Shown: positions 49,600-60,545, counted from the first letter of the stretch. The stretch is 64,000 nucleotides of DNA from Sclerodactyla briareus (GCA_026419785.1 JAODTK010005755.1:186001-250000), one strand, 5' to 3'. Notes: a model not told the origin generated them from the sequence alone. Program-made: numbers and translations.

Positions 49600-51234
49600 G
49601 TATAAATGAATGTGCCTCAGCTTCAGTAGTGCAGGACAGACAGAATGTGGAGGGTTGACAAAATATATACTAGACCTGACACAAGGTGATTCTAGGGCAG
49701 TGACTGACATTTAACCCACACTAACTGTAAGTGTCAAATTTCCCCTCGTAGCGGCTTCACCTTGGGGTATTTGCCAGAGGTAAGGCTAGTCGAGAACTCT
49801 CGGGGAGGCACTGGATGGGCTATGGATCGGGGAGGGTGGAGAGACACGGGTACATTAATGTTAGTAGACCTGCTTATCACGGTGTTCAATGCACCGAACG
49901 GAACAATGAAAAAGAGTACAACGAACCATGAACTTGTGGAGTAATCGTATGGAGCAGAACCACTCATGGGTCCAGATGTTCGATAGCAATTGATCCAAAT
50001 ATGACGACTGACAATTGATCTAAATATCAAAATGACACATCAGCCATCAACCTGTAATCTATTACTAAGATGGTCCCAGAACAGCCAATGACACACTCAG
50101 ATGGAATTATTAAACAGGGAATGCGAGACCAGTGATGCTCTCCTCCCTGAATTCCCCCTGGAAAATCCCTGTCAATTCACACAAACTTACCATGTAACCT
50201 TTTCACGCGAGATGGAACAACAAGATATGGGTATTAAAACCCCGGTAAAACCATTTCAGATGGATTCGAGCAGGGAGCGAGGACCAGTACACTACCCTAC
50301 TTGAATTCTGTCTGAAAAAACACCCAACTCTCCCGAGCTCATTCCCAGAAATACATTCACAACCGGGATTTTGAATTCCTCACAGATCCTTTGCTGTCCC
50401 TGCTCCAACTAATTCAGAATGGACCTTATTCTTTTCATTTCAATCCGATGTCCCTATTTTTGGTACCCTACTATCACCCATGCCGGGAACAACCCAACAC
50501 ATCTATGTGTTGAATAAGACTGAATGCGAAGAGAATATGCTGCCAACTGTCATGGCGTAACCCAACTGGGGGAGAGGGGGAGGTTGGGGTCGATCCCTCC
50601 CCCCCATGACCCCAGTGTTCAATAATTTTCTAACACAGAAACTGATTTTCTGCAGCTCAGAGTAGAGGGTTTTGCAGCTGTTATTTAGGCAAATATTGCA
50701 GCAGCATGAGTCTAGAGCCATCAAACTGTACTTATCTGCAATAGGGAGGGTGAGGCATTTTTAATTCAGGGCGCACTTCCCCTTGGTTTCCGACCTCAAC
50801 CACAACCCCCCCCCCCCCCCTCCACGACAAACTCCCAACGTAGCCTCGTTGGAGTTCAGCACATGCACACTGCATACAGAAAACAGCAGAGAAAAGGGTA
50901 ATTTGTTTGGTTTGGCGGAGGCAGATACAGGCTGAAATAAGAAATCAACACTGTCATGGATTGGAATGCCATCCGTACGACTGCCCTTACCAACCCTCCA
51001 CGCGAGGAATGTTCCTGATGCCGCCGTTCATAGACTGCTATTCATTCAGGTGAGTCGTCCACTCATCTCGGGAGTTGTTCCCCCAGGTCATGTGCAACTG
51101 GTCTCCGTCCGCAGTAATTCACGGCAGCCTTGGCTTCCTCGATTAGCTAGTCTCTGTGTGTCCAGCTGGGTTACCCTTAGGGGTGCCACTTTATGTCGCA
51201 GAATAAAGGGTTTTCCGTCAAAATCCGATCCAAC
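33413..51234 (-). CDS. MTHFR: Methylenetetrahydrofolate reductase, span of ten exons (N-terminal exon not found)
   Basis: This cytosolic FAD enzyme reduces 5,10-methylenetetrahydrofolate to 5-methyltetrahydrofolate with NADPH, feeding methionine synthase. It is inhibited by S-adenosylmethionine at a C-terminal regulatory domain. Ten exons follow the human protein in order: [25 protein letters not shown]-type, [102 protein letters not shown] and [10 protein letters not shown]. Both domains are therefore animal-type; bacterial MetF lacks the second. The Ala equivalent to human Ala222 is kept (AGADF), while the position of human Glu429 is Asp. Seven or more exons contain an indel. The exon count agrees with the eleven coding exons of human MTHFR minus the first. 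Confidence 0.95.
34362..34483 (-). CDS. MTHFR: MTHFR exon, regulatory domain
   Basis: The acceptor ctactacag is followed by [23 protein letters not shown] and, after one lost base, [12 protein letters not shown]. The donor is gtgaga. Without the shift a TAG would interrupt the exon. Human counterpart: GENITNAPELQ...VDPVSFMFWK. Confidence 0.93.
34690..34791 (-). CDS. MTHFR: MTHFR exon, regulatory domain
   Basis: An intact 102-base exon: [20 protein letters not shown] then [14 protein letters not shown]. The acceptor is ttcaacag and the donor gtgagt. It is one of the few exons with no indel. Confidence 0.96.
35597..35789 (-). CDS. MTHFR: MTHFR exon, regulatory domain
   Basis: The acceptor cgtcacag is followed by [20 protein letters not shown] and [17 protein letters not shown], then NGKPSTHP. 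The end ([13 protein letters not shown] expected) is broken by indels in G/C and T runs. The donor is gtaacg. The HKT insertion before NGKPS makes it slightly longer than in human. Confidence 0.95.
36719..36930 (-). CDS. MTHFR: MTHFR exon, start of regulatory domain
   Basis: The acceptor cgtttcag is followed by HGRDDFP, then an 11-C run (plus-strand G at 36902-36912) where about four C are expected, then NGRW. Further pieces in other frames are [25 protein letters not shown] and YGTK, before gtgatg. At least four indels. The plus-strand open frame over this region is only its shadow. Confidence 0.85.
38460..40690 (+). repeat. 580-bp aggtca-type satellite array in an MTHFR intron
   Basis: The landmark cgatcgaagcgggagttggt occurs at 39204, 39784 and 40369 (spacing 580 and 585). 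A worn variant lies at about 38772. Each unit has tgaccttgaatgacctt motifs, atggcggtttttataaaaatgttactctcc, actcctaggagcattttgcattctga and gaccagaggtcaaattgaggtcagaggtca. The array ends abruptly at a poly-A string (about 40693). Confidence 0.9.
41442..41632 (-). CDS. MTHFR: MTHFR exon, end of catalytic domain and linker
   Basis: Encodes [20 protein letters not shown] then [27 protein letters not shown] and, after one lost base, [18 protein letters not shown] closes the TIM barrel; PRR-LPW and the basic stretch form the interdomain linker. The acceptor is tatttcag and the donor gtgagc, with phase AG|A continuing into the 36930 exon. Confidence 0.95.
41855..42070 (+). repeat. Two-unit tandem repeat, about 121 bp
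   Basis: agttattggaagtccttaac...ggattagtgatcatgattcaggat (from 41872) recurs from 41993 with substitutions. It lies in the intron between two MTHFR exons. Confidence 0.8.
42218..42376 (-). CDS. MTHFR: MTHFR exon, catalytic domain
   Basis: The acceptor tcctgtcag is followed by [40 protein letters not shown] and [12 protein letters not shown]. It is free of indels until near its end. The donor is either gtatca (used here) or gtgaaagt at 42205; neither gives the phase needed by the next exon, so a base is probably lost. KLEIPQEI and EPIKDND are hallmark animal MTHFR sequences. Confidence 0.94.
42940..45690. other. MTHFR intron, no other gene seen
   Basis: Low repeat content. Short open frames at 43095-43469 and 43601-43903 (minus) show no family resemblance. 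GC-rich patches (43640-43690, 44370-44500) are noted only. Confidence 0.4.
45697..45888 (-). CDS. MTHFR: MTHFR exon, catalytic domain (Ala222 region)
   Basis: The acceptor atccttgtag is followed by DPKGHPDAQ, a shift, [24 protein letters not shown], then RDCRKI and, after a lost base, [10 protein letters not shown]. It ends in PIQ-like sequence before gtatgg. Three indels are needed. The Ala in AGADF corresponds to human Ala222, the site of the common thermolabile variant, and is unchanged. QLFFE belongs to the FAD/folate-binding barrel. Confidence 0.94.
46280..46600. repeat. Two-unit tandem repeat, about 145 bp
   Basis: gtatgc...ttctcttatcatt...aaatgacacatc-agagt-cagtc-ttgtgactgac begins at 46315 and recurs at 46452. 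The following ttggatttgacaatga-cccac occurs at 46411 and 46565. Intronic. Confidence 0.75.
47622..47738 (-). CDS. MTHFR: MTHFR exon, catalytic domain
   Basis: The acceptor tcgcttgcag is followed by [20 protein letters not shown] and [19 protein letters not shown]. It is intact, with donor GCTG then gtaggtaagt. [10 protein letters not shown] and the CVAG junction are family hallmarks. The segment before GGF is variable among MTHFRs. Confidence 0.95.
49558..49598 (+). repeat. 41-nt poly-G string
   Basis: An uninterrupted run of about 41 G after ctttttttt. Such a tract can form G-quadruplexes and is hard to sequence, so its length is unreliable. It is inside an MTHFR intron. Confidence 0.95.
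50991..51234 (-). CDS. MTHFR: MTHFR exon, catalytic domain (first exon recognised)
   Basis: The acceptor ttttcgacgtag is followed by [18 protein letters not shown], then with shifts [35 protein letters not shown] and R-G near a gtaagg donor. Human counterpart: [20 protein letters not shown] through IMALRGD. At least five indels make this the most damaged exon. The 3' boundary is approximate, since gttggt at 50994 is an alternative donor. Confidence 0.88.
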
Positions 51235-51239
51235 CTACG

Positions 51240-52499
51240 TCGAAAACAATCATTTATACAAGTATAAAAGAAGACTAAATTTCTGTTCAGTACATTTTAT
51301 AACGGTGCCCCTCTTTTGATTCACACCCTTACGAGGCAGGATATATTCATTAGGGGCTGCCCTCACGATTACTCTATCGATTGATTAATAATTTAAAAAA
51401 CGATTGATAATCGTCAAGTCTGATTCTTTTTGTATTTGTTTTCTGGGTAGGGAATTGTGTGTTTTTTTGTATTATCGGAGGGCTGAAATCAGTAATTCTC
51501 CTTGCACAGTGCATGTATCAATCACATAAAAACAGGCTGACTTGGTACCTAAGCTTTCTCTGTTACAATTATTAGACCTGTCTAGAGTCGTATCAGAACA
51601 GGTAAACAGGCAAGAACTCACTATTTCATAGCTCATAGCTCCCTAATTATTCGGAACTTGCTATTCTCCATCGATTAATCTATTGTGCAACTAGTATCGA
51701 TTAATCTTCAGTTGAGCACAGTAATTCATATACCACTTTTTTTGGTTCGTCCCTTCATATATAAAAACTTGCAACAATTCCTTGTGCAAGTAGTTTGTCA
51801 ATGGTAAGATAATAAACTGATCCAGTAGGAACAGAAATCTTGTCCCAGCCTGGGTTCAGTATCACCCTGGAAATATATCAGAGCTGTATCATATTACTCA
51901 AGTGTAAGACTTGTGCCTTGGGGTGGGGGAGGGGCGAACTTAGGGCAGGGTGATAAAACTGCAATTCATTTTTTTTTTTTCTGTGGCAACATTTAGATGG
52001 TGAGAAGCTGGACTGGTTAGCCAAACTAGCGACTCGGTTCACCTTGGACCTTTGGGTGGTCATGGGTGGTCAAAGGTCACCCAGCAGTCATTGAATATTA
52101 TTTCCAACTCTGGTCAACACCTCAATATCCATCAGAGCATGATATTTAAGCGGCCAAAACATACAATTTGCATAATATTCTACAATTTGAACAGAATTGC
52201 CTGCTAATCCCCTTCAATGACCTTTCACCTTCAATTCCGGTGGGACGCATAGATACCACCAGTCAATGATTACAACTGGTCATGTATAATGGCGATCCAA
52301 CTTAATCTGCAGGATGAGTAGTGTTTTGCAGTTTTCCACATATATAATAGCCCATTGTGTCCTTTTTTTTGCCAGACCTTGACCCTTGAGGTGATCAAAG
52401 ATGACCCATCAGTCAATAAACATTGTGACCAAGCTTGGTCAACATCAATCGAATCATGCACATTCAGTGGCCGGCAAATGAAAATCACAGACTGGATGG
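51240..52499. other. MTHFR upstream or first-intron DNA, no exon found
   Basis: The exon for the N-terminal strand with the catalytic Glu (LEFFPPR in human) should lie at or beyond this point. I could not find it here or further right. Repeats with gaccttgacccttgaggtgatcaaagatgaccc appear from about 52030. Confidence 0.4.
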
Positions 52500-52568
52500 A
52501 TGGATAGATAGATAAAATAACACATATGTATCACAATATATAGCTCAACCAGGATAACTGTTTTGAGC
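52500..52568 (-). repeat. Hairpin plus (TATC)n element end, copy 2
   Basis: Read on the minus strand: agctcaaaacagttatcctggttgagct (hairpin), then tatata, then (tatc)n and (catc)n ending in ccag. Same order as 25193-25262. It terminates a stretch rich in aggtca-type repeats. Confidence 0.55.
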
Positions 52569-53249
52569 TGAGAAACAGGTTCGATATTGGAAGCACATTA
52601 AATCGAGCCACAGTCTAACAGCAGACACTGCTATGGGCTGCAGGGGCAGGGAAAGGGCAAAGGACACGAATGGGCACCATAAACCTAAAGCTGAGGTACA
52701 TGGCACAGTTGCATGAAAATTCCACCGGGCTACCCATTTATCATCTCCCACAAATTCCGATTCACAGATTAACTAGACATGTGAGGGCTGGTAAACCGCC
52801 GACGTGTATATCCACTCAGAAAAAGCCTTTATAGACCTCGTCTAGAGGAATACATTTGACCTCCAGCGACTTTGAAATGCCCTACCTGTTGTTCAGGAAC
52901 CAACTGTAGTCCACATTCCCCAAGTTTTGTTAAATAGACAAATTTGGCATGATCTAGAAATGCAAACTGACCTCCTGTGACCTTGAATGAACTTCAGGTT
53001 GTTCAGACTAACAACAGTCACATCCACCAAGTTTTGTTCAAACAGGACAAGGTAGAAGAAAAATCGTTAAAAAACACACGAATGTGACCTCCGGTGACCT
53101 CAAAACCACTGTCATGTTTTTCGGGACCACCTTTGTTTGTCCCCACCCACCAGGTTTCGTGTAAATTAAAATAACCCGTCAAGTATTTTCATGTAAAAAA
53201 CACAAAATAGAGGGCAGCAGACGGCAGTGAATCCTTTCGAACTCATCAG

Positions 53250-53880
53250 AGATTACAAACTAGGGCGGACCAGTGTACCGAGTTTCAGATCAATCGGATA
53301 AAGCGTTAAAGAGTTATTGCGCTAACAACACCAAGTTTTGGGAGGCGGCAGTGGCCACGCACCCCAAAACCATAATATCCCCGAACGGCGAATACCTAAA
53401 AGGGTTGCGGGGATATAATTATATAACCCTGCAACACTTAGGTGTTAGAGAATATCATGGTTTTGGGGGCTTGTTCTGCCTCAGCCAGAGACTTTAGGAG
53501 TCAGTGCAAATATAATGCTCTATGCCTCGATCTGATTTCTAGTATGAATGTCAACCCTAGTAAAATCTCAGATGGGTACGAAAGGGGGCATTACCGAATT
53601 TTGCAGGTTTCAGTTATTCCAATCTACACAAAACATGGCAGGTAGGGACAGAGTTGGTCACGAAAAACATGAACAATGATATCAAGGTCCAAATTGGGGT
53701 TTTGCATTCAGCAAGTTATCTTACCGGTACTCTGTTGGATTTGAACGAAAACATGGTGGAACCACAGACTGTTGTTAATACTAAACAACATGGTCATTTC
53801 GAGGTCACAGGAGGTGACCCGACTCTGTCCTTCACAACTCCTACATGAATCTACAATTTCAGTAATTTTGACCAAAAGGT
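53250..53880 (+). repeat. Hairpin-headed repeat family, palindromic copy
   Basis: The left arm (about 53273-53382: gataaagcgttaaagagttattgcgctaac, then aggcggcagtgg, then accccaaaaccataatatcccc) is an imperfect reverse complement of the right arm (about 53409-53545). Between them lies a short spacer, so the family head is present twice, head to head. The right arm continues into tctcagatgggtacgaaaggggg, matching 57345-57370, and aaacatggtgga blocks. Confidence 0.75.
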
Positions 53881-55589
53881 GCAAGTAAAAAGTAGTACTA
53901 TATTTTGTGACATTAATTTTCCTATTAATTGTTATTATAATCACCAAGTTGTGTAAAATTCCTGACTTATATATCAGCCAAACACAATTAAAATAATGAG
54001 AGGAACAAGTATGCAAACACAAATGGACACCATTTCAAGTGCTCCTCATCGCTAGACCAGCACCCAAAATTGGGTACCCCCACCATAGGGAATCTCTCAA
54101 CGGAAACTTTCACCACACCATTATCATTAATACTGCACCATGGGAATGTAGGCGAAATGGCAAACTGACCACGATACCTCATCTGGCCCTTCCTTTCGGG
54201 GAAAATGATGAGAAAGTGCTTACACAACTCACCTGGCAAGGAGGTTGACAGCCCCACTAGGGGTCCTGGGTGGGAATAAATTCAAGGAAACCACTGATCA
54301 CCGGCGGCTATGTAGCTGTGTATCTGTTCCTTTAGGGTCGTTGTTAGGGTCGGACTGGCTCCGCGAGGAGCAGGTGGAGCCCATCCTACTCAGCTGGCCC
54401 GTCGACTGACTCTTGTGCATCCCCCCATTCTGGTGCCCATTCTGGTGCCCGTTTTGGTGCCCATTTTGGTGGTTGCTCTGGTTAAAGAATTTTTTTCAGG
54501 TCAGGAAGAGTACAGCTATGCTCGTAAGACTGCCGGTGGCAAGTTTAAAACAATACATCTTCCAGTCGTCTGGATGAGGGTACAATTATTAATATCACCT
54601 GAAGAAAATTGAGAAAAGGGCAGCCATGAATCTAGCAAACTAATGGATGCTCTCACAAACTTACTCTGTCATTCCGAATCTTGTGAAGCAAGATTCAAAG
54701 TAATGATTGATAACGTGTGAAATATCTAGGAGCCAGGAGGGATTAACTCTCTGGTGGGAACATGGGTCAGCCTCAGGACATTTTGACGGTCATTAGTAGG
54801 TTTTGAAAATAATCGACTTCATCTTGGTAGCACATATTGATTTTTACAGGGCCATCATAGCCCTCTAAATGTAAATTAACAAAGTTTGCCAGTCTCCCGG
54901 CAGATGTTGTTTGGTCTATGAGTGTTATGCCTCAAGAAACAGTCTTGATTTTTTTTCTCAAGAAATGTGGGAGAGTTTAAGTTCTGTTTTCCATCTTCTA
55001 GGGTTATTGTGGTGGGTTGTTATTGTTAATGGGGACTCTCTAGCCTACTAAACTAGACTAAACTAAGTTAGAATAATTACCAAGCCTAATCAGTTTCAAG
55101 AAGTAAACCAGAATAAAATATTTTCTTTAAAATACCAAGCATAGGGCTAGTTAAAAGTGTAAAATTTTTGTTTTTCTCCACATGGGCATGGTACATGCGA
55201 CTTCGTGGTACAGTAGCTTGGCACACCACTCACCAGTAATGCGCATTGCAGCGGATATGAAAAAGTATTGTGATGGTATAGCCTACTAATCAGTATATAC
55301 GACATGTATCAACTCAAAGGCGCCTAATTCCTACCTTGTTCAACATGAATGTGAAAAGATCATACAGCAGACTGCGAGGGCACAACCAGAGTGGTTGTGT
55401 TCCCCCTCCAACTTTTCACACACGAAAATTATCAACTTGTTTAGGACCCTCTCAAACTCCAGCTACCCCCCTCCCCCTTCCCCAAACAAATTGCCGTTAT
55501 ACCCGGAGATTATAGTAACATAATACTAGCCGGTTCAAACTGGCGACATGGCAGTACACTGCCTTGCAAGGAATGCACGTCGCAGACGA

Positions 55590-55930
55590 AACAATCGATT
55601 AATTACAGATCCAGAGTATTTAGTTTGCATTTTCGCCAAAAATTATGGCTGTATTCGATTAAAAAAATTTCCATTACCTTCTCTCTGAAATTTACAAGAG
55701 AATGATCCGGTTGGGACCATCGATACCGTTTAAATCGATGACAATTGTTTACATTGGAAACTCCCGACAGCTTACCTTTGCCGTCGCTATGGACACACTG
55801 TGCGCATCGCAACTAACCTGCCTGGCTGATGGCGAAAAGCACAAAGAGAACGATTTATATTGCACAAGCCATTTAAACTCAGCGCAGCGCAAGCGAGAAT
55901 GTACCGTGTACTATTAGTGATAAATATTCA
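55590..55930 (-). other. Possible 5' exon or promoter region (weak)
   Basis: A CpG-richer patch with a strong donor-like CAAAG followed by gtaagctg on the minus strand at about 55776. This could be a non-coding first exon of MTHFR. The short frame MRCAQCVHSDGKGK crosses the site and matches nothing I know. Offered only as a candidate. Confidence 0.15.
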
Positions 55931-57174
55931 TTAGGAATTCAACCAATCAAAACGGAGAAAAGCTCACTCCAGCTTCACACTATGTGGAAAAATACGGGTC
56001 AACCGATCATGCAGTGGAGCAGTGACTAGTTATCATTTGCGGCGAACTACATCCGATAACATGTAATTCAAACTGCCAATAATTTATTGGCAACAATACT
56101 TTCGCATTAAAAACACTTTACATCTTGCGTGACTTACAAGAGGCTGTACGTGAATACAAGTATTCAATACTGCAGCTAATGAATGAAAAAATACTTCCCT
56201 TGGTGAGTACCAGTGGGTTGGGGTGGTGGGGTGAGTTCATTGAGTGGCACATAGTAATTCTTACCAATTGGGTTCCTGAAAAGCTCGATGAGAGAAATTA
56301 GATTAACAAAAATAAACAAGGTGTAAACTTCTTTCAAGATATCATTATGAGTAAATCAATGCAATACCTTCATTATTAGGCCGTGACGAGGTTGCGAATT
56401 GAAGTGATTATAACGATTAAACAATGACGGAAATGCATTAATTACCGTTTCTAAAAGTGCAGGAGATCCACCAGTCATTATGAATATTCATTTTACACTC
56501 CAGGGTCTGCGGAAAGCGTTGTTTACAGGAGTGTCGATGGGGCATCATGGAAAAGGAAACGGAAATAACTGAGAGCCACACACATGAACCATGTTTTCAT
56601 GTTATACCGTACCTTGCAGGCCAATATGAATCGGAAAGCAAGGCGATATCCTCTTAACAATGGAGGAAATCACGATTGTCTATAAACACGTCTGGAACAT
56701 GGATACGAAAACGTTTCGGGGCTTAGGCCAATGGTGAATGATCATGGCTTATGAGTTTTAGTGACTACCTGCAAACCTGCTACTTTTACTGATGGGACTG
56801 CAGATCACGCCGCCCCACCCCGCCCTATATGGTCGAGTCTGTCAATCATGGACGCACAAGGGTCAAATGACTGGGGTAGTTAAAATTCAACTAGAAGGGG
56901 GATGTTCTGACTCCCCGCTGGGTGTAATAAGGTGACTGAGTCACGGTGGATTGTACGAAAGCTATCCCTGGCGTTTCCTTCGGAAAAGGACCCCCCCCCC
57001 CTTGACATTTTGCCTGAATTTCGAATATCGCGCAGTCACATTCAATCAAACGACCCCGAGCTTAGAGGAAGTTTCCTATCAACAATTGCATAACATGCAC
57101 GCAGTAGAAAATTCGGCATTAGGCCTATATCTGCCGGATTGTGATCGTTGTCTGTTGACGCATAGAAGCCTCAG

Positions 57175-57610
57175 ATAATTATATCCCGCGACACTGGAAG
57201 TGTCCGGGATATAATGGTTGGGGTGTAGCCGCCGGAGCCGTCCCAGGCTCCGCCGCCGCGGAAACTGTAGGCGTTAGCACAATAACTCTCTAACGATTTA
57301 TCGTTAATCTGAACTTGATAAACATGTCCGTCCCAGTGAAATCTCGGATGAGTTCGAAAGTGGGCATCACGCAGGCCGGGAGCAGCTATATTTTGCATAA
57401 TACGCGAAATTTTCAAGTTAGTCGTATTCGAACAAATCCTGGTGGGTAGGGACTATAGTTGATCCCGAAAAATGTGGAGGTCATTTCAAGGTCATCGGAG
57501 GTCAAATTTGCATAATTTATGCGATATTCAAACTGTCAGATTTGACACGAAACTTGGTGGATGGGGGATGCTTTAATTTTGTTCCTGAAAACGTTCTTTT
57601 TTTGTAACTT
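57175..57610 (+). repeat. Hairpin-headed repeat family, copy 3
   Basis: Begins with the near-perfect hairpin tatatcccg-c-gacact-gga-agtgtc-cgggatata (57180-57213). Then follow gccgccg-rich DNA, gttagcacaataactctctaacg, ctcggatgagttcgaaagtgggcat and aaacttggtggatgggg. This is the same order as 7810-8130 and the right half of 53250-53880. Strand-like numbering suggests modular 60-110-bp blocks. Confidence 0.75.
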
Positions 57611-59560
57611 CCATGGATTACCACGCCCCTAGGTAGATGAAGGCTATCTTGCTTTCTGACCAAAATGGCGGGCTTTATGGGGTGTGTAGATATTCTCCCA
57701 ATGATTGCCTAAAAGCGGGGTATACACGCAGGCAGTTTACCCGCCTACACAGTTAGTCGAGAATTGGAAATACGGCACAATAAGCCTGAATAATAATCGT
57801 GGGCCAACAAAAGATGAGATGCCCAAAATGAGTAGCGTAGCCAGGAATTGATTGATCGCCGTCCTGCGGGAGGGGTCCTCTCCCATCTGAAGACGAAAGT
57901 TGAGAAGCAATGAATAGTGGTATATGTGAGAGGAAACCCCATCGGAATATAATCGAAATCTTCATTTGCTGTGGTCATTTTGTTTTGTTTCGTTATGACT
58001 GCCAATCAGTGGAGCACATCCATGTGTTAAAAGTGTGAGAGGGGGAGGGGAGAGGGGATGATGGACCTTTGAACGAGAAATTACTGTGTGAGATCGACAA
58101 GAACTAGAAGGGGGGTAAATGTGGTGAAGGTGGCCCCCTGGATCCACCCCCGCCAAAATGTTTCCAAAATGACGAAGCTCTTATTATCAGTCGCCTTTCG
58201 GAAATCTGGAAGGGGGGAATGAACGACTCTATCCACTTCGAAGAGCTTTTATTATCAGATTATGCAAACATTATCTGCGTGGATGAATGGGCAGAGCTAT
58301 ATCCAGACTAACCCAGCAATCAAGCTGCCCAGTGGCGTATCCAATGGGAGGGGGGCAGGGGAAAACCCCTTCCCGCGAGATTTTGTGCACACATGAAAAA
58401 AATATTAGTTGGAAAAAACTTAACCTGAAAGGCGTAAGAAGAATGTCAAAAGAGTTATTTAGGTTCGCGTGAATAATTGTTCAGAACTAGAATAGACTAT
58501 GTATCTGTGTATTACGGTGCTCCAAACTTATGACGGAGGCCCGTCGCTCCTGGCTACTGCGCGTGCATCAGTCGTAACAATCACAGAAATTGGATTAAAC
58601 AGGTGTGTTGAATAATCTATATATAAGACAGTCTGAGAGCGCGCACCAGTATTAACAACTGTATATAGCTTTCACCAGAGGTTTTCGATATACGTGGAAT
58701 TTTACCAGAGGGTAGGAGGGTACGCGAGCATCCCAATGAAGTTTCCATTCGATACCATCAGCAGATCAGTTGGAAGGTTGCCGACTGACGCTACAAAGCG
58801 GTACGAGAGGGTGGCAAATTATGCTATCGCTCTGGCCTAAAATGAACTCACCTGAAGAAAATGCACACTCGATGACATCATAATATTATTCATCGTCAAA
58901 TATGGTTAACTGTCAGTGTCTGGGAGTGGTAGAGTGGTGAGGTGGTGAAGTGCTCACAATTTCCTGAGGTTCGGAAATTCGAGCAAAAAGTCAGAGATTT
59001 TGGCACGAGACAAGTCAAAGATCAGACCTCGAACAACAATTTCGCAAATAGGCCTACAACCAGAAAAATTCGACGAACGTCCGAAGGACAATAAGAAAGA
59101 CGCGCATCCGATGTTTCCTGTTGAGGTCTGTATGGTCATGAATTGGAACCCGATTCAAATGTTCAAACAGCAAGGACTGTTCGCATGTACTTGGAGGGTA
59201 CGCACCGTTGTTCACTAATCAGAAGCGGCACCAGGGTTTCAGAAGAGGGGAGGGTGGTTTTGAAACTGAAAGACGACCATCTGAGCGCGGGGCGCCATCA
59301 TAGGTTAGTGCGGATCGTACAGACAAACTTCCTGCTCATGTGCAGTGTGACATTTTCCGAGCGTCCAAACAGTATATCCACTAACACACAGCTCTACATT
59401 ATGTTCCTCTTATCTGCAAGTTTTCCAATTCGCGAGTAGTCAATTGATGAGAAAACTTAGTCTAGGAACTGGAATGGTACGAGTAGTCGGACTATAAACC
59501 ATATGACATATATCGTCCGAAAGCAATATGGCACTTGTTCCCCTTGTCTGCATGTCCACC
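57611..59560. other. No gene recognised
   Basis: Contains gcgtatccaatgggaggggggcagggg (58326-58352), a phrase typical of dispersed repeats in marine invertebrates. The plus-strand frame at 59000-59218 is unassigned. Confidence 0.4.
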
Positions 59561-59574
59561 ACGCGAACCCCATG

Positions 59575-59755
59575 TCCAATAAAGCGAAGGGTTCGTGATT
59601 CATAATCTATAATAAGGTTCGTATTCATGATAGAACGAAAGGTTCGTAATTCATAATCGACAAAAGGGTTTGATATAAAAGAGGACAAAAGATTCGTTTT
59701 GTTTTAATTCATAAAAGGACCAAAGAGTTCGATATTCATTATGAGTTGGGTCGCT
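59575..59755 (-). repeat. Short-unit minisatellite, left arm of an inverted pair
   Basis: Units of gaaaggttcgtaattcataatcga type, four to five copies. They are the reverse complement of the units at 60090-60545. Confidence 0.8.
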
Positions 59756-60089
59756 AAAAGAGGGGGGGGGGGATGATGGGAAAAACGGTTCCATTATCCA
59801 AGGAAATTGGGGTGTGTCCGAATAAAATTGGGTATGAAATCACCATCGTAATTTCCTCCCCCTGGATTCTTAATTTCAATGAACACAAAATGATGCGGGA
59901 AGAACGTCTCCTATAAGAAACCGTGTTCCCCCACCCCTTTTCCCGCCAAAGGTGTTGAATTGAACTATAGAGGTTCCATATACTGTATACGCGTTTGCCT
60001 CCGTCCACCACGACTTTTTTCTCATTCCTATATCAACCACCCACCCTGCCCCACCATCCCACGACCAATTACGTCACTTGGCTGGGGCA

Positions 60090-60545
60090 AAACCTTGATT
60101 CGTTAATGACGAAACTTCGTTCTATTAGAATATCGAACTTTTCGTTCTTTTATGAATAACGAACCTTTTTGTCGATATTGAATATCGACCCCTCAGTCCC
60201 ATATGAATAATGAATCTTTTTTTGAGGAATTCACCCCCTTCCGGCCATCGTCCCATTATGAATAATGGATCTTTTTTTTTAAATGAATATCACCCTTTCC
60301 GACTCGTCCCATTATGATAAGATTTTATGAATATCACTACCTTCGGCCTCAGTCCCATTAGAATAAACGAAACCTTTTATATTATGCATATCGAACCCTT
60401 CGTCCCATTATGAATAAAGACCTTTTCTTCAATAGGAATACCGAACTTTTTTTCATTATGGATATCGAACCTTTTGTTTCATTATGAATACCAGACCCTT
60501 ATGGTTATGACCATTTTCATTATGAAAATCAACCTTCATTTCCAA
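60090..60545 (+). repeat. Short-unit minisatellite, right arm of an inverted pair
   Basis: About fifteen degenerate units of cattatgaataacgaacctttt and tgaatatcgaacccttcgtccc type, 22-30 bases each. They face the array at 59575-59755 across a core of about 330 bp. Confidence 0.85.
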
